DNA of 64,000 nucleotides from Phragmites australis. Taxonomy: Eukaryota > Streptophyta > Magnoliopsida > Poales > Poaceae. The DNA lies in contig NC_084934.1 of assembly GCF_958298935.1 (NCBI RefSeq), positions 1,428,501 to 1,492,500 of the forward strand. Reading direction: 5' to 3'. Of this stretch, positions 19,903-30,770 are shown piece by piece (within the stretch, counting starts at the first letter, position 1; each line of letters opens with the position of its first letter). The position numbers were made by a program, and so were the translations under genes. The notes beneath the pieces are model-generated. The model was given only the letters and a program-made list of their open reading frames with translations. It was not told where the DNA came from and made no database searches.

Positions 19903-20788
19903 TGAAAATGAACAGTGCATGGGTGAAGCTAGTCGAGAACGACGCGGGGTCAGCTCCATTAAACATCGAAGTCAAATTTAACGATGAATAGTACAAAACA
20001 GTGATTTTGTAAAAAATCATCGGGGTCACCTGACCCCAACGAAAGGGCCTAGCTCCGCCCCTAGAATAGTGCCGTACATTGTCCACACTTTTCTAAGCAA
20101 CTGTTTGGTTCAGGAGATGAGATGGGATGGGAAGGGGTCATCCATGATTTTGTGGTGTTTAGTTCGAGGTCAATAGGGGATGGGATGATCCCTGTTTGGA
20201 ATATACCTCTTAGATTCAGAATGAGCAGATCCCAAAAAAGTCACGGACGGAGCCATCCCTGGCCGGCCACTGCCCACGCACGAGACCCCCGACTCATTCC
20301 GCTCACCTCCCACCCAAAAATCGCTCCCCTCACCTCTCCCTTTTTTTCTCTCCTGTGACAAGCAGTGGCGGCTCTAGGGCTTCCAGGTGGCGGCGCCTAG
20401 GAGGCGAGCAGGCGCGGCGCGCAGGAGCCTACCAGGCACGGTGCCCAGCTCTAGCTTCCACATCCCGACCAGGCGTGACATGTAGACCTTCTCTCCATTG
20501 CCCTCGGCCTTCTCCAACTAGGTGCGGCGACGACCTCATCCTCCATCGATTGGATCTAGTAGTTCCTTGCCCTACCCAAGGTACACTAAACCCTAGCTCT
20601 ATTTCTCCCTTTGTATGTCTAAGTTTATATTGTCTTGTCAATCATGACACCTTGTATCAAATTTGAGTGTTCTGTATCAAACTTTTGGGGAATATGTGCA
20701 GTGCTTGTAGAGCAATGTTACACAATAGATCTAAATTAGTATCAACATGCCAAACTACAACATTGAGAGTTACTTGCAGTGCTTTTAT
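19903..20788. other. Intergenic stretch between the hAT-like element and copia LTR pieces
   Basis: No gene is recognised. The text CCTAGCTCCGCCCCTAG near 20050 resembles the end of a small DNA transposon, and 20100-20350 has MITE-like GGGATGGGA/GGGATCATCC sequence, but I could not pair either with a second end. The GC-rich run 20370-20480 gives only low-complexity frames. Confidence 0.4.
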
Positions 20789-20789
20789 C

Positions 20790-21817
20790 TGACAAGAGCC
20801 TCCGTGTCTCCGCACAATCTTTTTGTCACCGCTCCATACTAAGTTGGAGGGTCAACAAGTTACCAGTGAGTCACCAAGATTTCAAGACGCCGGCATACCT
20901 CTCGGTACACTGTTAGATCACTCCTTGATCCACTCTCTAGGTTGCAGCACCTAGCAACACTTCTCTCTAGGGCTACAAGCACTAATCACTCTCTAATGGA
21001 GTGCTTAATCGTCTTGGATGAACAATTTTAGCAATTTGATGGCTTGGATATTTTCTCAGGTGTATAAGGGCTTCTCTGCAACTCCAGCACCTTTAAATGA
21101 ATGAGTTGAGGGGTATTTATAGCCTCAACCCCGCGGACTAGCCGTTGCCCCAACGGCTTAACTTTAATGTGAACACCGGATGGTTCGGTGTAGATAGTTT
21201 GTACTCACCGGACCATCCGATGTGTACACCATCACAAACTAGCCGTTGGAACTCCACTCAGCAACTCTTCTGAACACCGGATGTTCCAGTGTAACCTTCA
21301 CTCCATCACTGGACTATCCGGTGTGTTGATCTGAGCCTGGTCGCACCACTTCTCTGTGCAAAAAGCTCCGGCGTTCACAATCTTCATCGCCGAACCTTCC
21401 GGTGTGTACAATACTATATTTTCGGGATTTATCACACACTCTATTAAATTCTCCGGTGAAGCCTCCGGTATGCATTCCGGTGTATAGAAACTTCTCTGGC
21501 TTCTTTTGAAAAGAATGCTCCGGTGTGTATAGCCCTCTGAGCATCGGACCTTCCGATGTATGGAAACTTCTCTGACTTCTTCTGACTAGAATGCTCCGGT
21601 GTGTATAGCCCTCTGAGCACTGGACCTTCCGGTGTAGTCAATTTTTCTGAAACTTCTTCCAATTCAACCGAACTTTGTCCCGGTTATGGTGGCTTCTTCA
21701 TGTATTGCATCCATGAGATTTACTAATATATATTCTTGACAAACATGTTAGTCCCGATGACTATGTTGTCATTAATCACTAAAATCACAATCATAGCCTA
21801 ATAGGGTCATTTTTGCT
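20790..21817 (-). mobile_element. Copia-type LTR fragment, inverted
   Basis: Read on the minus strand from 21817, it begins TGTAGCAAAAATGACCC and continues with the same order of features as the complete LTR at 43921: TTGTCAAGAATATAT, then an array of CCGGA/TCCGG palindromes, then CTATAAATACCCC (rc near 21115). It ends at about 20790 with sequence matching the middle of that LTR. So it is roughly the first two thirds of an LTR. Its intact 5' terminus abuts a second, plus-strand LTR piece at 21818. Confidence 0.75.
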
Positions 21818-22352
21818 ACAACCGTGAGCCTTGGTGGCTCATGCTTGTTGATCCTCCAACTTGGTGTAAAGCGGTGGCAAGACACTTGTACGGAAGACAA
21901 CGGCAAGTGACTGGAAGAGAGGCTTGTGGTGAGGCCTTGTCTTGGTGGTTTGATGGCTCAATCTACTTGAGGCCTAGGTGGCTCAAAGGTCGTGACTGGG
22001 TGCCGTTCAGGAGCTATAGCCTTGGTGGCTACTCCAACGTGGACCAGGGATGACGTTTATACCATCGATACCACGGGATAAAAATCCCTTTGCCGAATTT
22101 GCTCTCTCCACCTTATTTGCGTTTCCGCATCGACATACTTACAATCTGCACTTTTGTTTACATTCCTAGAGTAGTTTGCTAGGGTTGGCTATAGGTTGCA
22201 AACATTTTTGAACGGTAGAGTAGACACACTAGATAAATTTAAAGTACATTTAAAAAGAAATTGATATAGGTTTATCTTGTGAAGTTTTTGGAGCCAAGTA
22301 GTTTTAAGTGTTATAATTCACCCCCCTCTTAGGATGTCACCGATCCCCCACA
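21818..22352 (+). mobile_element. Copia-type 5' LTR, 3' part
   Basis: Matches the last ~540 bp of the LTR at 43921-45515: GGAGTGG-like start, GACTGGGTGCCG, CCATCGATACCACGGGATAAA, ACACACTAGATAAA and CACCCCCCTCTTAGG. It ends ATCCCCCACA immediately before a primer-binding-like site. The 5' portion has been replaced by the inverted LTR at 20790-21817. Confidence 0.75.
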
Positions 22353-22354
22353 AG

Positions 22355-22366
22355 TCGTATCAGAGC
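22355..22366 (+). promoter_or_regulatory. Primer-binding site (initiator tRNA-Met type)
   Basis: CGTATCAGAGC follows the LTR end by two bases. It resembles the TGGTATCAGAGC primer-binding site of plant Ty1/copia elements with one or two changes. It supports the reading that 21818-22352 is a 5' LTR followed by an internal region. Confidence 0.65.
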
Positions 22367-22544
22367 TGGGGCTCACACCTTTCACAAGGATACGCCAATT
22401 CAAGTGGCATTTGAGTCGTGTTCTCATTTTGGATCGGTTAGGCTTCACCGCATAATGAGTTGTGATGTCCAGAGTAGGGATAGATACTGGTAGTGCTCCA
22501 CGTTTTGACAACACTCACTTCTCCGTTGGAAAATTCTAATAACT

Positions 22545-24265
22545 TATCATTTGCAAGCCAAAGGTTTAGATGTTTAAAGAGTCATCGAGGATGTGATAAA
22601 GGAACACATCACAAATAAGGAGAGGAAATTCGATGTTTTAGCGAAGAGTATCCTTTTATCATCTCTAAGCATTGATGCATTCGATCGAGTATATTCTCTC
22701 ACTAATACACATGATATTTGGACTAGTCTCATTGAAATACATGAAGGCACAAAAGATGTGCGCAATAAAAAATATAATGTGCTAGTCACTAAGCTCAATA
22801 GCATCAAAAACTTGCTCAAGAAAGTGTTAATGATATGTACTCATATTTGAATATTCTTGTTAATGAGATTAGTGAGCTAGGTTTAACGTCAATTGGAGAT
22901 GATCAAGTGGTGAGAAGAATCATTCAAGCTCCTCTTTCAAAGTATAAGTTGATAGTCTCCATCATCTACGATAGCAACTACATTTGCAAAATGACTCCAA
23001 GCCAAGTTCTCAGCAAGATCACTGCCCATGAGATGACCATGAACATGGAGGTTAAAGCTTCCTCCTCATCCGATACCAAGAACCTTAACCTCACAAGCAA
23101 ACAAGTTCCTCACTCACGCATGCAAGAGAAGATGAGAAGGCAAGAGTCAAGCTCAAACAAAGATGATGGTGATGAAGATGAAGAGAGCGATGAAGAAGAT
23201 GAGCAAAGCCCCTCAAGTGATGAAGAAATGGATCACAAAATCACCAAGCTTATCTCAAGATTGGAGAATAACCTCAAGAGGATCAATTCCAAGATTAATC
23301 ATCTAATCTCCATGATAGACTTGGTCAACATAATTGATCAAATCAAGAAGGAGAATAAGACTAAGAACAAAAGGGAGATAAGGGGAATAGGCAAAGTTTT
23401 GCAAGCGTAGGAAGATGGGTGAGTGAAAATGAAGATTCAAGCTCAAGTGATGAGAGCTTCACCATCCACACCTCTGAGAGAAGCTCTTCCTCAAGGTCGT
23501 CATCATGCAAGCCATCATCACACAAGTGTCTTATGGTCAAAGGTATAAAAAAAGATGTAAGTGATGATGAATCCGATGAGGATTCACCATCTCAAAAAGG
23601 ACTTAAAAAAAACTAAAGAACTTAAGAAATTCAATACACTTAATAATATTCATGCTTCCTTTGTTTCTAATTATAAACAATTGTTGAGCAAATTTAAATT
23701 GCTAAACAAGAAGTATGAAGAGCTTAAGGGAAAAGTTGAGGGCATTGAATCTCAACCTAATGCCCATTTGAAGCAATCTACCTCTCTCTTTAATTTCAAT
23801 CATAAGGTAGATGCTTCCACTTTTTGTGATGATTTGATTGATCTATTTAGCTCACCCTTTTGCAATGAGACTTGTGTTGAGAATGTTATTGTAGAATCTA
23901 GTAATGATCTTATTGCAAAAGAGAATGATGAGTTCAAGCAAGAAGTGGAGAAGCTCAAGAATGACTTAGCAAGATTAAAAGGCAAGAACTATGTCCAACC
24001 TCCTCAAGATAACCGTGACAACATGGTGAACAAACTTACGAAAGAGTCCACCATGACATGCTTCAAGTGTCATCAAGAAGATCACAAGTTCTTCTAATGC
24101 AAGCAAGTCAAGAAGGAAACCAAGGAGAAGAAGAAGACAATAAACCTCCTAAACAACACTCCCAACTACAAAATAAAGACCAAAAGGAACCACTACAAGC
24201 TCAATAAGAAGAACAATGGCAAAGTGGTTGCACAGATAGTTGAAAGAAATGATTAGGAGTGGAAC
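22545..24265 (+). pseudogene. Copia-type gag, gag-only internal region
   Basis: Frames shift at about 22840, 23415 and 23600, but the segments read through as one gag of UBN2/retrotran_gag type. An N-terminal region with DIWTSLIEIHEGT (about 22705-22750) is followed by YSYLNILVNEISELGL. Next come acidic Ser/Asp/Glu-rich stretches (23130-23240 and 23419-23600) and a coiled coil (EELKGKVEGIES; DEFKQEVEKLKNDLARLKGK). A zinc knuckle starts CFKCHQEDHKFF at about 24058, where a stop replaces the residue before the final Cys. Basic KKETKEKKK-like sequence follows. No protease, integrase or reverse transcriptase is present before the 3' LTR tail. Either an internal deletion or a gag-only non-autonomous element explains this. 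Confidence 0.75.
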
Positions 24266-24305
24266 CAACCTATTTGAGTGTCCAAAGAAGTCATCACCAA
24301 CATGA

Positions 24306-24428
24306 AGGGATAAACCTAAAACACATTTAGATAGAAATTAATATAGATTTATCTTGTGAAATTTTTAGAGCTAAGTAGTTTTAACTGTCATAATTTACCC
24401 CCTCTTAAGACGTCATCGATCCCCCACA
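24306..24428 (+). mobile_element. Copia-type 3' LTR, terminal ~120 bp only
   Basis: GATAAACCTAAAACACATTT through CCTCTTAAGACG...ATCCCCCACA matches the last ~120 bp of the 5' LTR at 22230-22352. The earlier part of the 3' LTR is missing. The junction lies at the motif GATAAACCT, which also occurs in the LTR, so a deletion through short homology is plausible. Confidence 0.7.
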
Positions 24429-24499
24429 CTTGATTAATGGCGTTTTTATGTTGCATGCTCTAGACAGAATGGCTAAATTGCCCTCCTTAGCCAGGGTAC

Positions 24500-24847
24500 A
24501 TGGTCCAGTGCAGCCCGACATGGACCTGGCTCGCACTCCTTTCGCTCTGTTCCTGGTTGTCTTCTTCTTGCTCTCTCAGCGCCTCCCTTCTCTGCGCACA
24601 AGACCGTCGCCGCCCCTTACCGGATCCAGCCGAGCCAGGCATGGTGAAAGGCATGTCGCGGTCAGCGTGTAGCGTGCACAGCCATCGCTCGTGGCTGGAG
24701 GTTCTGACCAGATTGCCACTGACCCAGTGCCCGACATGCAAGTTAGCGACGGTGATAGAGCTCACGGCAAGGAACACACCGAACCGGGGGAGGAAATTCT
24801 TCAAGTGCCCTCGCAACCAACCATATGTGTTCCTGGTGCTGATATAG
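24500..24847 (+). pseudogene. GRF-type zinc-finger fragment
   Basis: The frame encodes LTQCPTC (Cys77, Cys80 of the open frame) followed by TPNRGRKFFKCP (Cys103). This is the CX2C...GR-FF-C pattern of the GRF zinc finger, a small single-stranded nucleic-acid-binding module. The likely protein start is the MSRS at 24653. Upstream codons give a hydrophobic/Ser-rich string that looks like unrelated DNA. The frame ends soon after the finger (24847), so the usual fourth ligand and C-terminal helix are incomplete. GRF-finger genes are multicopy in grasses and often transposon-associated. I treat this as a fragment. Confidence 0.55.
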
Positions 24848-24859
24848 GAGCTTGAACTC

Positions 24860-26150
24860 AAAACCTGCAAAGAAAAGTAAGGAGATACCTCATTTTACAA
24901 AGCTAGTGCCATAATTGCAATATATATGGAACCTGTGTAATTAAAATATCATACTGATGGAATAAAAAATATAAAGTTTCTTAAACAGAAGTATAGTAGA
25001 AAGGCTGAAGTAATGAACTTGTCAGAAACAAATCCTGATATTCTAAAAGAAAACAGTTGTACGTAATTTTAAGCTGTTAGAACGGAGAACTTGCATATGA
25101 GAACCTGAGTAGAGCAATGGGTTCTCTGTTTTGAGCTACTTCAGAGGTAAGCCGTCGTAATGAATCATGTTATAATGCAATCATCTATATATGATGCTGC
25201 ATCTGAAAGATAAGAGATAATTTTAAAAATGTATTCACTCAAAAGCCATAGGCACGGAACAACTTAATTGTATAGTGACAAAATATAAGCAACATTCAAT
25301 AAATATACGATTACGCGACTGGAAAAAATCAGCAAGGGACAATATTTAAGTTCATATATTTTATGTGTGAGTAGAAGGTATCTCAGTATCAAATCGACAG
25401 ATTGATCATCAGTGATTATTGGTATCTTATTTTGAATAGACATATGCACTATAAAATGATAACTATAAAGAAACTTACTTATGGTATTGTCTTGCCTTTT
25501 TTTTGCTATACGCAGAACCTTTTTTAAGGAGCTTGGTTGTTGGGTCGTCATTATCTTATTTTTTGATGATAAAATCCTATGTATAAAACAAATAAACTTG
25601 TTGAGTTATAAATTCTGTGAGCAATGCCAAAACAGATTAGGATTTCTTAATCTTATTTAGTTATGTAATGCATTTTCAAGTCACCTGTCAAGAATCAGCA
25701 TGTCAAAATATTAAATCATCAAGCACAAGTTGGTTATTAAATTTTTTGGGGATGAAATATCAGCATAAACTTGTTTCTGACTTGGGTAAGGATATAGGTT
25801 AATTGATCTTTGGCATTGCATGTGGAAGTGAACTCTAAAATAATCATTGTTGAGTGATGGGTGATTCTTTGTTGAGCCTAATAGTTGCTTGCAAAACTTA
25901 CTAAATCTTTTTGGTAAGACTTACCAAGACAGCAACAAAACTTGGACAGTTAGCGATGAAACATCACTTAAACTGAGGACAACCAAAGTAGAGGCGAGCC
26001 AATGTAGATTATCCTAGCTAGATAGCACATCGTGAAGATTTAATGCAAATTCCCTTCACAGAGCTGTTAAATACGAGAAAATTTGCTAGTTGTTTGTGTA
26101 TCTAATTCAATCTAGATATCAGGATGGAATAATTCGCAGGAAGGGGATGT
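24860..26150. other. AT-rich stretch with no recognised feature
   Basis: Only short chance reading frames occur on both strands. Between the GRF fragment and the RuvB-like exon it could be intron or filler from a transduplicated segment. I see no LTR, terminal repeat or coding motif. Confidence 0.4.
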
Positions 26151-26158
26151 GAAGATAC

Positions 26159-26321
26159 CTGGTATTGATGATATCAATCTCATGTAAGGTGACACAGTGC
26201 ACGGCCTCCTTGCGCTTCTGGAGCTCACCATCAGTACACTTGGCAAACTTGGTGTGAAGGCCAACAGCATTATAATCCCACGACCTCCTGATGGAGCAGT
26301 CAAACTTGGTTGGATGGCCCC
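26159..26321 (-). pseudogene. Isolated RuvB-like 2 (RUVBL2/TIP49b) exon
   Basis: The 163-bp minus-strand segment encodes RSWDYNAVGLHTKFAKC, DGELQKRKEAVHCV and TLHEIDIIN. This matches the RuvBL2 insert domain ending (RS-D-DA-G--TKF--CP-GELQKRKE followed by SLHEIDVIN). It is bounded by a perfect acceptor (ATAACAG/GGGG) and donor (CCAG/GTATCT), so it is a whole exon. RuvBL2 is an AAA+ ATPase of INO80/SWR1 and other complexes. The neighbouring exons, including the Walker A and B motifs, were not found within several kb. Substitutions suggest decay. It is probably a fragment moved here with other gene pieces. Confidence 0.7.
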
Positions 26322-26502
26322 CTGTTATAGTCTTTAGTTATGATCAGGTCGCAAACTCTAAGTAGTATCAACTTGCATTACAAATGAAATTATAATCTTG
26401 GTGTATAGATATATATTCAGCCTGCTGTAAAGTTCAAACTGAGACTTACTAAAAGGATAAGAAATATATACGACAGACAAATGGTTAGTTTGGATTTCCA
26501 TG

Positions 26503-27132
26503 TGTTGGGAGTGGGTTCCCAGACAAGGAGAGCCTTCGAATACGGAGATATCGAAGGGCACTCAGAGCGACACGTGTTGGAGGCAGAACAGTTTTTTTTA
26601 TACCCTTTCTGGTTGTACTGTGGCTCTATTTATAGCCCGTACCCGGCAACCGCAGTTGCTGTTTACAAATACTACCCCCTTACTTGCTACATTCTCGGAA
26701 TATCCAGGTGCATTATGGTACAAATAGGCATAATCGCATAATTACAGCAGTACCCTGGGCGATCAAAATCGGGCCCACTGTGCCGAGATAATTCATCTCT
26801 CCGAAGGGCGTCGAAGCCTCCTTCGCTCGGATGCCCGTTGGATAGCCTTTGTCCCCCGACGAGGGTCATCTTGCGTCTTCGCCCGATGCGGACGATGCAG
26901 ACTGCGGGCCCGGGCTTCGCTCTTCAGTCGAAGGTCTCCTTTGTCTTCGCCGGTACGGGAAGTCGAAGATGCGAGCGCGCCTACACCCTTCGACCAACGT
27001 AGCTCTACGATCTTCGCCGCTAACAGATGAACTCCCTGTAACAAAACCACAAAAGTTATCACGCAGCATCTCCAGTAGACTTCGCGGTTCCCTCCGAAGT
27101 GTGGGGGGGGGGGGGGGAGATCATCCCCAACA
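26503..27132 (-). mobile_element. Solo LTR with exact 5-bp target duplication
   Basis: Read on the minus strand it begins TGTTGGGGATGATC and ends CCCAACA, with terminal TGTTGGG/CCCAACA inverted repeats. It is flanked by CCATG at 26498-26502 and CCATG at 27133-27137. A TATA box, GGCTATAAATAGAGC on the minus strand, lies near 26620-26634, consistent with promoter orientation. With no internal region it is a solo LTR left by recombination between two LTRs. The 630-bp length does not separate gypsy from copia. It contains a G15-like tract at about 27103-27117. Confidence 0.85.
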
Positions 27133-27137
27133 CCATG

Positions 27138-28795
27138 AAAATGCATATTGTAGATTCATTAGTTTTTTTTAGAAGTGAAATAGTATCATGATTGAGGAGA
27201 TAGTGATCAAGATCGGTCTAGAGCACTCATATTCTGTGGATACAAATACAAAATTGCACAATAGAAGGGAGAATCAATTACCTGTGGATGCTGAAAAGCC
27301 TCAAATAATGTTCGATTACATTGCTGACCCTCCTGCACGGATGAGGAGCAGCGGCTCGGCTTCTTGCCAGCCGTCGCCGGAAGAGTTATGAGATATTTAC
27401 ACATCCTTGTGAAGCTAACGAGTATTGAATACATCATTGAGGATAAAGCAGGCAAAAGAAAAATAGGCAACACTCTAATATCCTTCGTCTGCCAATCTAG
27501 ATCCTCCGATTTCGTCATGATGATAAACTGCAGCTCCAACCTGAGAAAGAATTAATTATGCAACAATCAGAAGATGTTGTGATAGTTAAAGTAAAGAAAC
27601 CATATCTTTTTAAAAATATGTCATAAGAAAATCAGTATACTACAAAAGGAATGAACCAAGACACATAGCCACACATTAGATAGACATGAGTAGTTAATAT
27701 ACTAAGGCATACAGAAGCAGACATGAGGAGGCAGTAGGAGATAACTAAAAACATTTGACAGGTCAGTAAATTATGTAGCCTATTTAATGTCAATGGCTAA
27801 CATAGGACTTCAATATCCTTAAAATACATGGATTCTTTTGAGGCATCTTCTATAACGAACCTCTAGCTTCTACAAAAGATATAGCTTAAAAGATTGTAAG
27901 CTGAGTATGATTCAAAACATCTAGTCAAACAAAATTTGAAGCTGATTAGTTATTACAGCACAGTTGAAGGAGTCACATCTACTTTGACTGCATCATGATG
28001 TACTAACTAGCTCATCAAATAAATTCATGAATTCACAACTTAAATTAATCAAATGCTCCACACTTCAACTAAGTAGCTCATCAAATATGATCACAGGCAA
28101 TGACAGATTTAGCTGAAACTTCCATTTATAGATGGTTAGGGTTCTGATGCTTTAAATTATCCTTCATTATTCTTTCTGTACTTCATAATTAGTAGCAAGT
28201 CTTAAACAGCATATTGAATATTGAAGAAGAACACCATGCCCTTATTTTTAGTCAAACTTCCTTTTAGTAGCAAACTGAAGAGTTGGAGCAAGAGATTTTT
28301 TTTTTTCGTTTATTTGGTTTTCAGCTTAAAAAAAAGTATCAATTCTAAAAACTCAGAATATAATATTATGTAATACCAAATACCTACAATGGGACTGCAT
28401 AACTTTGTCACTCAGCAAAGCCTCCAAGTTGCTGATCCGAACTTAAAATTGTTTGTAAGCTTGCAAAAAGGTCAAGAACTGCTGGCCACCTATTACGAAC
28501 ATGAACTACTATTTGATGAACAAATTGGCACCAGTTATTGAGGTGAGGACTCTATAGAGATGAGGAACCTCTATCCGGTATTACTGGTCACCACTACCAT
28601 CAATGAAATTCCATCCAGTTATTGTCTCGGTAACTTTTTTGACTAATACACGCAAACAGGAACTAAGCCACCACAAACTTGTATGCAAATGAACCTATGA
28701 TAACCGATAATGTGATTACCAAGATGTATCAGCATTGGCTGGCTCTAACCAAATATTTTGATCAATCTAGAAATGAGTCTGCAATAGTTAGTTAG
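27138..28795. other. Mostly featureless stretch
   Basis: No supported gene. A short GC-richer patch at 27325-27400 and donor-like sequence near 27280 could be another decayed minus-strand exon, but I recognise no family. The remainder is AT-rich. Confidence 0.4.
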
Positions 28796-28797
28796 TA

Positions 28798-29051
28798 CTC
28801 CCTCTGATTACAAATGTAGGTCGTTTTAACCTCATCAACTATTCTCTAAATATAAGTCATTCTCGAACTTCTATGCACTTTTTTCTCTTTTGTTCCTTTA
28901 CTACCTTTGTTTAATAAATGCTACCACTCTCACAAATGAATGAGTTCTCTTTTCCAATGCAGAATAAATAAAGAGCAACAAAGTCATTTGATCTACTTTC
29001 TTAATCTCTGTGCACAAGTCTAAAACGACCTACATTTACAATCAGAAGGAG
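28798..29051. mobile_element. Stowaway/Mariner-like MITE with TA duplication
   Basis: 254 bp with terminal inverted repeats CTCCCTCTGATTACAAATGT and (inverse of the right end) CTCCTTCTGATTGTAAATGT, both continuing into AGGTCGTTTTA. It is flanked by TA on both sides (28796-28797 and 29052-29053). This is the structure of grass Stowaway elements mobilised by Mariner-like transposases. It sits about 65 bp from the truncated end of the fibrillin fragment. Confidence 0.88.
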
Positions 29052-29115
29052 TAACTCTTTCCCGCATAGCACTTTCAGAACACAAAAACATACAATGGGT
29101 AAACATAAGGAGAAT

Positions 29116-30162
29116 ATGCCTTTCAGTGGGCTCAGATCGATGCTCTGTCCAAATAACTCAAACTTCTCCGGTAGCATGATAGAGTCGGTCAACTGTGGGG
29201 TGCCGATAACGTCTTCGTCAAATTTGATCTGGAAGGATTGAGAACCATGTGAATTTATGAGAATCTTCAGTAAAATACAACTCAAGGCTGTGAGTATAAG
29301 TACCACAACTGGGTTCAGGATAGTCAACCACAATAAGCTTAAATTTAACAGATTTCCTAGCATGTTTTTAACTTTCTTGTTCCATTTAATCAATTCTAAA
29401 CGGAGACACTTAAGAGTCCTGCAGGCAGAACATAGAGTCTTGTTGCATTGTATTTTACAATAGCTAAACCAACTAATTAGCAATGGCTCTAATCAGTCAA
29501 TAATGGGTAAACATGCTTCTCTACATACATGTTCTGTCATTAATCATGAATTGGTGGGCTTTGGCAGCCAACACTTCATCACTTGACACAACAAATTAAC
29601 CCCTCCACATTCTACATAACTCAAAGAATTCAACACAATCGAGTTGTGCTTGTTAGACATTGGTTCCTTCCACGTGATAAATAGAACCATTAAATAACAT
29701 CTGGGGAACATAACACACTGTAGTTGAACAAATATGCCCCTGGAACGTTGCTAATTTATGTAACTAAAAACCAATTTTTTTACTCAAAAGCCTAACCCTT
29801 GATGAGAACCATTATGTCGGTTTTCTCAATTAGTACAAAACTACAAATTTTTGGCCACGCTATTTTGATAAAACTATAGAGGTGTTCCATGGAAGTGTCT
29901 GAGATAGTCATGAGAAAATGCTTTCAGTCATAGATAAAAAATGACAGAACCTGAGAACCTCACATGTACACGCCTGGGGCTTCTAACTTCAAATTTAGCA
30001 TTGGTAGAGACTGAGGTTGTAGCCAAAGGTCCTGAAAACTTGATGCAGTTTTGCACTGTGAAGTTCTCGGAATCAATAGTCTGTGATATTTCTTCCACCT
30101 TTACAAGCTCAAGCAGTCTTCCAGACCCCAACAGAGGGAACAGTTGAGAAAATGATGTGTAC
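29116..30162 (-). pseudogene. Fibrillin / PAP (plastid lipid-associated protein) gene fragment
   Basis: Two minus-strand exons join in frame. Exon 30162-29964 encodes [57 protein letters not shown] and RRVH. Exon 29228 to about 29116 continues [20 protein letters not shown] and [18 protein letters not shown]. This is the PAP/fibrillin domain, a lipocalin-like domain of plastoglobule and thylakoid proteins. Splice signals are good: GATTTCAG/GTACAC, CAT/GTGAGG and CCTTCCAG/ATCAAA. The match breaks off after GIFS with no splice donor. The C-terminal exon and the N-terminal transit-peptide exon are absent. The exons themselves have no stops, so the truncation may be fairly young. Confidence 0.8.
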
Positions 30163-30242
30163 CTGAAATCGCATAATTAATCAGACTCTGCTGCACTGCC
30201 ATTTATAAAGAGTTTCACTTCAATGGACTTCCTCAAAATTCC

Positions 30243-30770
30243 AACTGGTGGGTTTCAGAAATCAGAACTATGCTAGTCACAATCTTGAGAGCATGTGCAG
30301 TGATCAAAGTAGTGAAGCAATCACAATTGGCGCATTCTCAACTAAGTGGCAGCAACAGCCAACTGAACATTGTTTGTCATGTGCATATCACCCACTCCAA
30401 TTATGGAACATTGTTAGGCTGCATATCACCCACTCCAATTATGGAACATTGTTAGGCATTCCAATTTTTCTAACATGAGCAATGTGATTGACCATGAGGT
30501 ATCTAAAAATGCTTTGTCAGTTCAAGAAAATGCAGAGTGGGAAAGAAAGTTGTCACTGAAAGAAGATGAAATCGTAGTGTTGAGGGAGAAATTGGATCGT
30601 GTACTCAATGTAGAAAATGCAGGTGGTGCTGGTATATCTTGAACTGGAAAAGGAGAATGACTTTCTGCAGGTCAAAATACAAGAGCTTGAGAAGGATTGT
30701 TCCGAATTAACTGAGGAAAATCTGGAGCTTAGACAGCTACAACAAACTGCACAGCATAATCATCTCTAAA
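30243..30770 (+). pseudogene. Coiled-coil gene fragment (interaptin/NT-C2-domain-like)
   Basis: Plus-strand pieces encode a long coiled coil: NALSVQENAEWERKLSLKED and EIVVLREKLDRVLN, then (after an in-frame break near 30640) ELEKENDFLQVKIQELEKDC and SELTEENLELRQL. This heptad pattern and the ELEKDCSELTEENLEL phrase are characteristic of large plant coiled-coil proteins with an N-terminal C2-like (NT-C2/EEIG1) domain; that assignment is from memory of the family. Upstream residues (NYASHNLESMCSDQSSEA) fit the same gene. Stops, a 38-bp internal tandem duplication and the absence of flanking exons show it is a fragment. Confidence 0.55.
30382..30457 (+). repeat. 38-bp perfect tandem duplication
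   Basis: The unit TGCATATCACCCACTCCAAT...GTTAGGC occurs twice head to tail (30382-30419, 30420-30457) without mismatch. It lies inside the coiled-coil gene fragment and shifts the reading frame, because 38 is not a multiple of three. Confidence 0.92.

Noticed and set aside
19905..20350. Two possible small DNA transposons (CTCCGCCCCTAG end; GGGATGGGA region)
   Set aside because: No second terminal repeat or target duplication could be paired with either.
27240..27540. 110-codon minus-strand frame as a host exon
   Set aside because: No recognisable family. Splice-like borders are weak and the frame length is near chance.
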